Assembly (NCBI GenBank): GCA_022750355.1
Contig: JAKIVW010000035.1
Coordinates: 1-13,590, forward strand
Source: Thermoplasmata archaeon
Lineage (GTDB): Archaea; Thermoplasmatota; Thermoplasmata; Lutacidiplasmatales; UBA184
Reading direction: 5' to 3'
DNA length: 13,590 nt
Position 1 is the stretch's first letter; the number at the start of each line of letters is the position of its first letter. This document shows positions 1 to 7,150 of this stretch, in pieces. Both the position numbers and the translations under genes were made by a program. The notes beneath the pieces were generated by a model. The model was not told the origin of the DNA. It searched no databases and saw only the letters and a program-made list of their open reading frames with translations.

Positions 1-309
1 GGTCTCGACGTCCCCGACGTCGACCTCGTGGTGTTCTTCGAATCGGTCCCGAGCGAGATCCGGGCGATCCAACGCCGGGGGCGTACCGGACGAAGCTCCG
101 TCGGTCGGGTCACCGTGATGCTGACCCGGGACACGCGCGACGTTCGGTACCAAGCGGCCGAGGTGCGACGAGAACGTGCGATGCGACGGATCGTGCGTCG
201 CCTTTCCTCCGAGACCAAGGCTCGCCGAACCGCCGAGACGGAGAGCTCGGTCGGTGCGGCCCCCACCGCGCGGCCGAGGAAGCGCCGCGCGAAAGGCGCC
301 GCCGTATAA
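1..309 (+). CDS. hef: Hef/FANCM-family DNA helicase, C-terminal end (partial)
   Basis: This is the last 102 residues of a superfamily 2 helicase; the gene begins before the window. The fragment opens with motif V (GLDVPDVDLVVFFE), followed by motif VI (IQRRGRTGR), whose arginines contact ATP. After that come a short strand and a TRD(T/E)xxxY-type stretch with a basic helix, as in archaeal Hef and eukaryotic FANCM, which remodel stalled replication forks. Canonical euryarchaeal Hef continues for several hundred residues into an XPF-like nuclease (ERKxxxD) and a helix-hairpin-helix domain. Here the protein stops about 70 residues after motif VI with a lysine/arginine/alanine-rich tail (RPRKRRAKGAAV), so neither domain is attached. 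The family call rests on motifs V and VI and the sequence after them. A related DEAH/SF2 helicase is a less likely alternative. Confidence 0.85.
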   Translation, partial: GLDVPDVDLVVFFESVPSEIRAIQRRGRTGRSSVGRVTVMLTRDTRDVRYQAAEVRRERAMRRIVRRLSSETKARRTAETESSVGAAPTARPRKRRAKGAAV

Positions 310-351
310 ACGTGCCGAAAGCGAGTGTTACCATGCCCCTCGGGAAACGCG

Positions 352-360
352 CCTAAATAG
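352..360 (+). promoter_or_regulatory. Putative TATA box for the kdp operon
   Basis: The stretch gcctaaatag is the only clearly A/T-rich element between the helicase stop (309) and the kdpF start (391). It is centred about 35 nt before the kdpF ATG. Archaeal TATA boxes lie about 25 nt before the transcription start, which would give a leader of roughly 10 nt, close to leaderless. The preceding gaaacgc could act as a purine-containing BRE. A second A/T-rich patch (gtataaac, 304-311) overlaps the helicase stop and is a weaker candidate. The remaining intergenic bases show no obvious operator or hairpin. Confidence 0.4.
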
Positions 361-390
361 TCCGGTCCGGGTCCAACGCCTCAGGTATCG

Positions 391-504
391 ATGGGGGCCT
401 TCGGCTGGGTCGCTCAGAACCTCGGCCTCACCACGCTGACGCTCGTCTGCCTGGCGCTGACCATGTATCTCGTGTACGCGATGATCCACCCCGAAGAGTT
501 CTGA
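391..504 (+). CDS. kdpF: KdpF, small stabilising subunit of the K+-transporting ATPase
   Basis: This is a 37-residue, single-pass membrane peptide. Residues 9-31 form one hydrophobic helix, and the C-terminus reads LVYAMIHPEEF, matching the LVYALLRPEkF ending of bacterial KdpF almost position for position. In E. coli KdpF binds KdpA and stabilises the KdpABC complex in lipid. The ATG at 391 gives a complete frame to the TGA at 502-504. kdpA starts 13 nt later, which is the classical kdpFABC order. The gene is too short for most automatic callers and is likely to be missing from an automatic annotation. The short length limits statistical support, but the C-terminal motif, the membrane helix and the location together make the call strong. 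Confidence 0.88.
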   Translation: MGAFGWVAQNLGLTTLTLVCLALTMYLVYAMIHPEEF

Positions 505-517
505 GGGGGCGGTCGCC

Positions 518-2230
518 GTGGCACTCGAGGTCCAATCCTTCTGGGACGTCGTTCTCCTCCTGGTCCTCGCCATCGCGGTGGCCCCCTGGTTCGGAGCCTA
601 TCTCGGGCGGGTGTACATGGACCGGCCGCTCCCGGGGGACGTGGTCCTGACTCGGATCGAATCCGCGATCTACCGACTGCTCGGGACCTCCCCGCGACGG
701 TCGATGCCGGCGCGGGAGTACATGCTCGCGATCCTGCTGGTGAACGGAGCGATGCTCGCCTTCCTCTTCTGGTTCTTCTTCGATCAAGCCTCCCTCCCGT
801 TCAATCCGACGGGGGTCCCGAACATGACGTGGGACCTCGCGTTCCACTCTTCGTCCAGCTTCACGACGAACACCGATTTCACCCACTTCACCAACGAGTC
901 CCAACTGAGCTTCGGCGCGCTCGACATCGCGTGGCAATTGGCCCTCTTCCTTTCCGCAGCCACGGGCCTTTGCGTCATGGCCGCGATGGTCCGGGGGTTC
1001 GTTCGAAAGGACGGTACCCTCGGAAACTACTACGTCGACATGGTGCGCACGATCAGCCGGGTCCTGCTTCCGATCTCGATCGTGGGGGCTCTCATCCTCG
1101 TCCTACTGGGCGTTCCGGAGACGTGGACCGCGACCGTCATCGCCCACCCGATCACGGGGGGCACGCAGACGATCTACCTCGGACCCGTCGCGAGCTGGCA
1201 GACGGTCTCCCTCCTCGGGACGAACGGCGGAGGTTGGTACTCCGCCAACGCCGCCTCTCCCCTCGCCAACCCCTCGGCCGTTTCGAACCTGTTCCTGATC
1301 TTCCTCATGCTCCTCATTCCGTTCGCCGCCCCCTTCGCCTTCGCCCAGATCATCCGGCGCAAAGGGGAGGCGTGGCCGTTCATGGGGACGATCCTCATCG
1401 TCCTGGTGATCGCGTTCGGCCTCTTCGTCGCCTTCCAGGCGGTGAACAACCCGGCCCTCGCGAGCGTGACGGGGCTCGGGCCCCAGACCAACGGGTATCC
1501 GGTCGGGCAGGAGACTCGGTTCAGCCTGCCCGAGGGCTCGCTGTTCCAGGTGGTGAGCGTCTACGGCAACGTCGGGGCGAACAACATGGCCATCGGGTCG
1601 GTCACTCCGGTGGCCCAGATGGTGCTGCTGTTCGGAATGTTCACGCAGAGCACCCCCGGCGGCGAGGGGACCGGCTTCGGGATGCTCCTTCTGTTCGCGG
1701 TCCTCGCCATCTTCGTCGGGGGGCTCATGGTCGGGCGGACGCCCGAATACCTCGGCAAGAAGATCGAGACCTCCCACATCAAATGGGCGGCGCTCGCGCT
1801 GCTCATCCATCCGGCCACGATCCTCATCCCGTTCGTGGTCGCTGTCGCGGGAGGCTTCGTCCAGGTCGACGGAGCCACCCTCCCCGCGACCGCCCACAAT
1901 TTTACTTCGGTCCTCTACGAATTCACGTCCGAGTCCGCCAACAACGGAAGCGCGTTGTCGACCGGCGCGTTCACCGACTCCACGCCGTTCTTCAACGTCG
2001 TCGGGGCCCTGGTCATGCTGGTGGGCCGCTTCGTCCCGATCTGGGCGATGTTGAAGGTCGGGGACCTGTTCTCCAAGCAGGAGGCCCTCCCGCCCAGCTC
2101 GGGGACCTTGCGCACGGCGAGCGGGACGTTCACGATTTACCTCACGCTGTTCCTCATCATCACGTCGGCGCTCCTCTTCCTGCCGGTCCTCGCCATGGGA
2201 CCGCTCGCCCAGATCGTGGGAGGGATGTAG
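518..2230 (+). CDS. kdpA: Potassium-transporting ATPase subunit KdpA (K+ channel-like subunit)
   Basis: This 570-residue polytopic membrane protein is the selectivity-filter subunit of the KdpFABC pump; bacterial KdpA is about 557 aa. Filter loops are visible at residues 114-121 (SFTTNTDF), 234-248 (GTNGGGWYSANAASP), 346-360 (around VYGNVGANNMAIG) and 467-480 (YEFTSESANNGSAL). A strong family signature follows the third loop (VGRTPEYLGKKIE, 405-417). The filters differ from my recollection of the usual forms: TNTNWQ is TNTDFT in loop I, the loop III cysteine motif (CGAVN) is replaced, and one asparagine is lost in loop IV. The start is the GTG at 518, preceded by a purine-rich gaggggg at 503-509. 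The gene overlaps neither neighbour and is followed 1 nt later by kdpB. Confidence 0.96.
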   Translation: MALEVQSFWDVVLLLVLAIAVAPWFGAYLGRVYMDRPLPGDVVLTRIESAIYRLLGTSPRRSMPAREYMLAILLVNGAMLAFLFWFFFDQASLPFNPTGVPNMTWDLAFHSSSSFTTNTDFTHFTNESQLSFGALDIAWQLALFLSAATGLCVMAAMVRGFVRKDGTLGNYYVDMVRTISRVLLPISIVGALILVLLGVPETWTATVIAHPITGGTQTIYLGPVASWQTVSLLGTNGGGWYSANAASPLANPSAVSNLFLIFLMLLIPFAAPFAFAQIIRRKGEAWPFMGTILIVLVIAFGLFVAFQAVNNPALASVTGLGPQTNGYPVGQETRFSLPEGSLFQVVSVYGNVGANNMAIGSVTPVAQMVLLFGMFTQSTPGGEGTGFGMLLLFAVLAIFVGGLMVGRTPEYLGKKIETSHIKWAALALLIHPATILIPFVVAVAGGFVQVDGATLPATAHNFTSVLYEFTSESANNGSALSTGAFTDSTPFFNVVGALVMLVGRFVPIWAMLKVGDLFSKQEALPPSSGTLRTASGTFTIYLTLFLIITSALLFLPVLAMGPLAQIVGGM

Positions 2231-2231
2231 G

Positions 2232-4367
2232 ATGGGCGGCGCGACCCTGCTGCCGCCCGGCTCGCACGTCTCGGTCCGACGGACTCCGCACACGTCGTTC
2301 CGGCGGGTGCTGACAGATTCGTTCCGGATGTTCCACCCTCGGCACCAGTATCGCCACCCGGTGATGTTCTGCGTCTACGTGTTGTTCTTCCTCGTCCTCG
2401 TCCTGACCCTGGTCCCTTCGGCTTTCCCGGACGTCACGCCGACGTACCACCCCGCCTACTATCTCTCGGTCACCCTCATCCTGTTCCTGACCCTCTGGTT
2501 CGCCAACATCTCCCAAGCGATCGCGGAAGCGCAGGGACGCGCGCAGGCGGACAGCCTTCGGGAGATCCGGAGCGGGATCCGGGCCCGCCAGATCCGGCCG
2601 GACGCGAGCGAGCGCTGGGTCGCTTCCGACGTCCTCCGGATCGGGGACACGGTCGAGATCCGGGCGGGCGAGCCCGTCCCGATCGACGGAGATGTGATCC
2701 ACGGGGTCGCGATCATCGATGAGTCGATGATGACCGGCGAGTCCGAGCCGGTGACCCGTGAGAGCGGTGGGGACAAGACCAGCGTCCTCGGGGGGACCCG
2801 GGTCCTGCAGGGAACGGTCCGCGTCCGGGTAAGCGCCATTCGCGGCGAATCGTTCCTCGACCGGTTGATCCGGCTCGTCGAGGGGCAAGGCCGCGAGCCC
2901 ACGCCCAACGAACTCGCGCTCGGGGTGCTCCTCTACGCGTTCACCATCGCGCTGTTCATCGTCGTGGTCACGTTCATCTTCCTCGCGAATTTCACCGACA
3001 TCATCGCGATCGACCTCGCGACGATCGTCTCCCTGTTCGTGTGCCTCATGCCGACGACCATCGGGGCGCTCCTCCCCGCGATCGGGATCTCGGGGATCAA
3101 CCGGGTGGCGAAGGCGAACGTCATCGCGAAATCCGGAAAGGCCGTGGAGGCGGCCGGCGACCTGGACGTCCTCATCCTGGACAAGACCGGGACGATCACG
3201 ATCGGGAACCGGCTCGCGGTCCAGTTCCTCGCCGCGCCCGACGTGCCGATGCCGGAGCTCCTCGGCGGCGCGCTCCTCTCCGCCGCGGTGGACGATACCC
3301 CGGAGGGCCGGTCGATCGTTCGACTCGCCGCCCGGCGGAACGCTCCCGTCCAACGCCTGGACTCCGGGACGTACAAGGTGCTCCCGTTCACGGCGGAACG
3401 ACGGATGAGCGGGATCGTGCTCGCGAACGGAACGGAGTACTACAAGGGGTCGGTGAAGGCGATCCAGGCCTACGCCGGAACGATCCCTCCCGCCGTCCAG
3501 CTGCAGGCGGACGACGCCTCCCGCCAGGGGATGACTCCGCTCGCCATCACCGTCAACAAACGGGTCCTCGGGCTCGTCCTCCTGAAGGACGTGGTCAAAC
3601 CCGGCATCAAGGATCGTCTGCGGGAGCTGAAGACGATGGGCATCCGCACGATCATGTGCACCGGCGACAACCGGCTTACGGCGGCGGCGATCGCACGGGA
3701 GAGCGGGGTCGACGAGTTCATGGCCGAGGCCCAGCCCGAGACCAAGCTCCTCCTCATCCAGCGGGAAAAGGCGCAGGGTCACCTCGTGGCGATGACCGGG
3801 GACGGGACGAACGACGCCCCGGCCCTGGCCCGGGCCGACGTCGGGTTGTCGATGAACAGCGGAACCAGCGCGGCCAAGGAGGCCGGGAACATGGTCGACC
3901 TCGACAACGACCCCACGAAACTCATCGAGATCGTTTCGATCGGCAAACAGCTTCTCATCACCCGGGGCGCGCTCACCACCTTCTCGATCACCAACGACGT
4001 CGCAAAGTACTTCGCCATCATCCCCGCGCTGTTCATCGCCGCCGGCACGGGCGCGTTGCCGGGGATCCAGTTCCTCAACATCATGGGACTCGCCAACCCC
4101 CAGCTCGCGGTCCTTTCCGCCCTCCTGTTCAACGCGATCATCATCCCGTTCCTGATCCCGCTCGCGCTCGCCGGGGTCCCCTTCCGCCCCCGGAGTGCCA
4201 TCGACCTCCTGCGAAGGAACCTGCTCCAGTACGGGGTCGGGGGGCTCGTGAGCGCGTTCGTCGGGATCAAACTGATCTACCTTCTGCTGGCGTACCTCGG
4301 AGGACTGCCCTTCTTCCTCTCGCTCGGCGCCGGGATCTCCCATGTGCTTCCGCTCGGGGGACTGTGA
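2232..4367 (+). CDS. kdpB: Potassium-transporting P-type ATPase catalytic subunit KdpB
   Basis: This 711-residue P-type ATPase hydrolyses ATP to power K+ uptake through KdpA. Landmarks, in order, are TGES at 168-171 (actuator loop; the serine corresponds to the inhibitory phosphoserine of E. coli KdpB), PTTIG at 274-278 in the membrane, DKTGT at 317-321 with phosphorylated Asp317, TGDN at 477-480, and TGDGTNDAP at 522-530. The TM5 pair Asp589/Lys592 has the same spacing as Asp583/Lys586 of E. coli. The C-terminus aligns through LNIM, FLIPLAL and GIKLI. It is about 30 residues longer than typical (near 680), split between a longer N-terminus and a hydrophobic C-terminal tail. The ATG at 2232 follows a good Shine-Dalgarno (gggaggg, 2218-2224) inside the end of kdpA. 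Confidence 0.97.
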   Translation: MGGATLLPPGSHVSVRRTPHTSFRRVLTDSFRMFHPRHQYRHPVMFCVYVLFFLVLVLTLVPSAFPDVTPTYHPAYYLSVTLILFLTLWFANISQAIAEAQGRAQADSLREIRSGIRARQIRPDASERWVASDVLRIGDTVEIRAGEPVPIDGDVIHGVAIIDESMMTGESEPVTRESGGDKTSVLGGTRVLQGTVRVRVSAIRGESFLDRLIRLVEGQGREPTPNELALGVLLYAFTIALFIVVVTFIFLANFTDIIAIDLATIVSLFVCLMPTTIGALLPAIGISGINRVAKANVIAKSGKAVEAAGDLDVLILDKTGTITIGNRLAVQFLAAPDVPMPELLGGALLSAAVDDTPEGRSIVRLAARRNAPVQRLDSGTYKVLPFTAERRMSGIVLANGTEYYKGSVKAIQAYAGTIPPAVQLQADDASRQGMTPLAITVNKRVLGLVLLKDVVKPGIKDRLRELKTMGIRTIMCTGDNRLTAAAIARESGVDEFMAEAQPETKLLLIQREKAQGHLVAMTGDGTNDAPALARADVGLSMNSGTSAAKEAGNMVDLDNDPTKLIEIVSIGKQLLITRGALTTFSITNDVAKYFAIIPALFIAAGTGALPGIQFLNIMGLANPQLAVLSALLFNAIIIPFLIPLALAGVPFRPRSAIDLLRRNLLQYGVGGLVSAFVGIKLIYLLLAYLGGLPFFLSLGAGISHVLPLGGL

Positions 4368-5101
4368 GCGACGAACTCCCGCTGCCGGTGCCGGGATCGG
4401 AGGCCACGCCGACGCCGACCGATCCGGCGCCCCGCATCCTGATCGCCCCCACGGCGGGGGCGGCGCCAGCCTCCGCGCCGACGACCCCGCCGCTCGGACG
4501 ACGCCGGGTACCCCCGTCCCACACCCTCGGGACCCACCTTCGCGCAACGATCCTGTTCCTCGCGCTCTCCGTGCTCCTCTCGGGATTCGCGTACCCGGCC
4601 GTCGTCGTGGCCGTCGCCCAAGTGATCGAACCCAACTCGGCGAACGGCTCGCTCCTCCACTACCCCAACGGCACGGTCGCGGGTTCGTCGTTGATCGCGC
4701 AGAACACGAGCGCTCCGTTCCTGTTCTGGTCGCGGCCGTCGCTCACGGACTACAATACGACGCTCGGCGCGGACACGCCGCCGGGACCGACCGACCCGGC
4801 GCTCGGTCAGCTCCTGAACGAGACCCTGAATTACACCCGGGAGTATGGGAACTTCACCGTGAACGCCTCCCTCCCCTTCTGGTTCGTGGCCCCGTCGGCC
4901 TCCTCGATCGACCCGGACCTCACCCCGGAAGCGGTCCTCATCCAGATCCCGCGGGTCAGCGAGGCGTCCAACCTGTCCATCGCCTTCCTGACCTCCCTCG
5001 TGAACGCCCACATCGACACGTCGATCGTTCCGTACGTGGGCGTGTCGTACATTGACGTCCTCCAACTCGACCTCGACCTGCTCCCCCTCGAAGGGCGGTG
5101 A
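4364..5101 (+). CDS. kdpC: Potassium-transporting ATPase subunit KdpC with N-terminal extension
   Basis: This 245-residue subunit is the single-span stabilising component of KdpFABC. Family signatures are GSSLIAQNTSAPFLFWSRPS (107-126), the DYN that follows, and SIDPDLTPEAVLIQIPRV (181-198). One membrane helix spans about 61-87 and the rest is external. Bacterial KdpC is about 190 aa and its helix begins near residue 5-10; here about 58 proline-, alanine- and threonine-rich residues precede it. The GTG start at 4364 overlaps the kdpB stop (GTGA), and there is no ATG, GTG or TTG in frame between it and the helix, so the extension is probably real. The external domain carries nine N-X-S/T sequons (Asn94, 102, 114, 131, 152, 156, 163, 167, 203), suggesting N-glycosylation. 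Confidence 0.93.
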   Translation: MSDELPLPVPGSEATPTPTDPAPRILIAPTAGAAPASAPTTPPLGRRRVPPSHTLGTHLRATILFLALSVLLSGFAYPAVVVAVAQVIEPNSANGSLLHYPNGTVAGSSLIAQNTSAPFLFWSRPSLTDYNTTLGADTPPGPTDPALGQLLNETLNYTREYGNFTVNASLPFWFVAPSASSIDPDLTPEAVLIQIPRVSEASNLSIAFLTSLVNAHIDTSIVPYVGVSYIDVLQLDLDLLPLEGR

Positions 5102-5104
5102 ACC

Positions 5105-5911
5105 GTGTACAAACGGATCCTCGTCCCCGTGAAGGAGGCGAGCGAGGTCGAGCCGATGATCCGGTTCGCGTCGAGCCTGCTCGAAGCCGACGGCGAGATC
5201 CGGATCCTGCACGTCATCCCGACGACCACGCTCCCCGAGGTCGCTCGGGAGTGGCGCTCGAGCGTCAACATCGTCATCCCGGCCCACGAAGCCGGCGCGG
5301 CGCTCGACGTCCGGGTCGAACCCGAGGTGCGCGCCGCGACGGACGTTCCGGCCGAGATCCTCGAGTGTGCGGAGAACGAGGGGGCGGACGCGATCATCCT
5401 CACGCTCCAGGGCAATCGACGCAGCCACAACCCGTTCGTGGGCCACACGGCGAGCGGGATCCTCCACCACGCGAGCGCGGACGTGTTCATCATCAACCGG
5501 CTCGCGCTCGCGGCCGACCACGTGCCCCGCATCCTCGTTCCGTTCTTCCAGGCGACGCCGACCCCCAAGGCGATCCAGGTGGCCGAGACGATCTCGCTGC
5601 GCCGCGGGGGGGTACCGGTGATCACGCTGGGATTGGGCACGCTCGGCGCCCGGCCCGCGAGCGAGACCCACGAGGAACAGAGCCCGCGGGGCGTCCCGCT
5701 CATCCACAAGCGCTCGTCCCTTTCGGACGCCCTCCTCAGCCGGAGGCGACGGTTGCCGGACCTGTTGTTGGAGGCGGCCCACCGCGAACGATACGGACTC
5801 CTCCTGGTCGTCGGCGAGGAGGAAGGGGCCTCGGGTCCGTTCCTCACGCGTCGATTTCTGGAAGAGTTGTTCCGCGCCGCCCCGTGCCCGGTCGTCGCGG
5901 TCCGGGTCTGA
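5105..5911 (+). CDS. Tandem universal stress protein (UspA family), KdpQ-like
   Basis: This 268-residue soluble protein has two Usp domains. Domain 1 starts with YKRILVPVK and ends near residue 131. It keeps a form of the ATP-loop motif: GNRR at 103-106, then GHTASGILHHASADVFII at 113-130. Domain 2 starts at RILVPFF (142-148) and ends with RAAPCPVVAVRV (257-268), but its glycine loop is poor (GEEEGASGPF), so nucleotide binding there is doubtful. The GTG start lies 3 nt after the kdpC stop, so it is the last member of the kdp transcript. Halobacterium salinarum carries a Usp-type gene, kdpQ, at the same place in kdpFABCQ, and bacterial KdpD also contains a Usp domain. A role in tuning Kdp expression or activity is inferred from position. 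Confidence 0.85.
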   Translation: MYKRILVPVKEASEVEPMIRFASSLLEADGEIRILHVIPTTTLPEVAREWRSSVNIVIPAHEAGAALDVRVEPEVRAATDVPAEILECAENEGADAIILTLQGNRRSHNPFVGHTASGILHHASADVFIINRLALAADHVPRILVPFFQATPTPKAIQVAETISLRRGGVPVITLGLGTLGARPASETHEEQSPRGVPLIHKRSSLSDALLSRRRRLPDLLLEAAHRERYGLLLVVGEEEGASGPFLTRRFLEELFRAAPCPVVAVRV

Positions 5912-5922
5912 GGCACGGGCCG

Positions 5923-6708
5923 ATGGGCGAGCTCGCGTTCGTGGGGCTCGGTCTCTCGGACGAGCGCGGACTCTCCGAACGCCATCTCGAGGTGCTCCGT
6001 CGAGCGGACCGAGTGTTCGCGGAGGAGTACACCGCGGTCGCCCCGCCCGGCACGCTCTCTCGTCTTGCCGCGTCCCTCGGGCGGACGGTCGAGCGACTCG
6101 ACCGTCCGCTGCTCGAATCCGAGGCGCCGGTCCTCGAGGCGCTCGCCGCCCACCCACGGGTCGCGCTGCTGGTCGTCGGGGACCCGTTCGCGGCGACCAC
6201 GCACGTCGCCCTCCGCCTCGCGGTCGAGGCGAAGGGACACACCTGGACTTACCTGCCCAACGCGAGCATCCTCACGGCCGCCGCGGGGTACCTCGGCCTC
6301 ATGCACTACCGATTCGGACGGACCGTCTCGATCCCATTCCCCGCGGCCGGGTTCGCGCCCCGCTCCCCGGTCGAGCAGATCGGTTCGAACCGGGCGGCGG
6401 GGCTCCACACCCTCGTCCTCCTGGACCTGCGACCGGAGGAAGGGCGGTTCTTGCTCGCGGGCGAGGCGATGCAGATCCTGCGCGAGCGGGACCCGGAAGG
6501 AACGGTCGTCCCGCCCGGCACCCCGGTCGGCGTCGCGGCGCGGGTCGGGCGGGAGGACATGGCGGGCTGGTTCGGCCCGATCGAACGTCTCCTTCGCCTG
6601 GACTTCGGGCCACCGCCGCACGCCCTGGTCATTCCGGCCGAGCTCCATTTCGAGGAGGCGGCGGCGCTCGAGCGGTTCCGGGTCCGCGGCGGAACCGAAC
6701 CCGTCTAG
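5923..6708 (+). CDS. dph5: Diphthine synthase (Dph5)
   Basis: This 261-residue SAM-dependent methyltransferase acts in diphthamide synthesis. In archaea it trimethylates the aminocarboxypropyl group on a histidine of elongation factor 2. The sequence shows the tetrapyrrole-methylase-like fold of the family: FVGLGLSDERGL near the N-terminus, VVGDPFAATTH at 84-94 (SAM loop), NASILTAA at 113-120, YRFGRTVSIPFP at 129-140 and GLHTLVLLDLR at 160-170. Length matches the usual 260-270. The ATG at 5923 was chosen because the family begins immediately before this first strand; the open frame upstream lies within the neighbouring stress protein. The gene sits 11 nt after that protein, so it may be read from the kdp transcript although its job is unrelated. 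Its TAG overlaps the stop of the opposing gene. Confidence 0.95.
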   Translation: MGELAFVGLGLSDERGLSERHLEVLRRADRVFAEEYTAVAPPGTLSRLAASLGRTVERLDRPLLESEAPVLEALAAHPRVALLVVGDPFAATTHVALRLAVEAKGHTWTYLPNASILTAAAGYLGLMHYRFGRTVSIPFPAAGFAPRSPVEQIGSNRAAGLHTLVLLDLRPEEGRFLLAGEAMQILRERDPEGTVVPPGTPVGVAARVGREDMAGWFGPIERLLRLDFGPPPHALVIPAELHFEEAAALERFRVRGGTEPV

Positions 6709-7070
6709 GTCGTCGCACCGGCGGCGGGGGGTCGCAGCGCCTCCGCGAACTGGCGGATCCGGAACGGGCGCAACAGGATCACGTCGGGCACGGGAGTGGA
6801 CCCGTTGATCTGGGGCGGCCGCGACGCGGGGGCGACCAGGATGGTTCGAACCTGAGGCAACAGGCCTCGCGCCTCCGCGAGGAGGGCGGTCGGGCTCCCC
6901 TCAGTGAGGTTGACATCCACGACGAGCAGCGAGGGTCGATGGCGGGCCAACAGCTCCATCGCCTGTCGGACCCCGTCGGCTTCGCCGTCCACCCGGAAGT
7001 GGTGGAGTCGAAGGAGTCCCCGGAGCAGGACCCGGGTCTCCTCGTCACCGGCGACGACGATCGCGTTCAC
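6705..7070 (-). CDS. Degenerate single-domain response regulator (REC) protein
   Basis: This 121-residue protein has the alternating pattern of a CheY-like receiver: AIVVAGDEET (strand 1 with the acidic pair), SLLVVDVNL (strand 3 with the likely phospho-acceptor Asp), TILVAPAS (strand 4) and VILLRPF (strand 5). The usual Ser/Thr after strand 4 is not evident, and the invariant Lys of the KPF motif is Arg, so the phosphorylation switch is probably impaired. There is no output domain. The start chosen is the GTG at 7070, which places strand 1 at residue 2. A GTG at 7127 is in frame, but its 19 extra codons have about 47% GC at third positions against about 85% in the first 20 codons after 7070, so they look non-coding. 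No histidine kinase is nearby. Confidence 0.7.
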   Translation of the reverse strand: MNAIVVAGDEETRVLLRGLLRLHHFRVDGEADGVRQAMELLARHRPSLLVVDVNLTEGSPTALLAEARGLLPQVRTILVAPASRPPQINGSTPVPDVILLRPFRIRQFAEALRPPAAGATT

Positions 7071-7150
7071 GGGAGTAGCTTCTGGTGCGTTCGTAGAACC
7101 CCTCCCGGTAGGTGGTCCCCTCCCCACCCATTGAGAGGCACTGGCTTACC

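Noticed and set aside
829..2313. A 494-codon plus-strand frame overlapping kdpA
   Set aside because: Out of frame with KdpA and rich in Arg/Pro/Gly/His, typical of a shifted frame in high-GC coding DNA.
2160..4547. A 795-codon open frame on the minus strand through kdpB
   Set aside because: It lies antisense to an unmistakable KdpB, has low-complexity Arg/Asp/Glu/Pro composition and arises from the GC3 bias of the real gene.
4277..6157. A 626-codon minus-strand frame opposite kdpC and the Usp gene
   Set aside because: Both plus-strand genes are clear family members; the antisense product is a charged low-complexity shadow.
7071..7127. In-frame N-terminal extension of the receiver protein from a GTG at 7127
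   Set aside because: GC3 falls to about 47% in these codons and the residues (GRGPPTGRGST) precede a domain that is complete without them.
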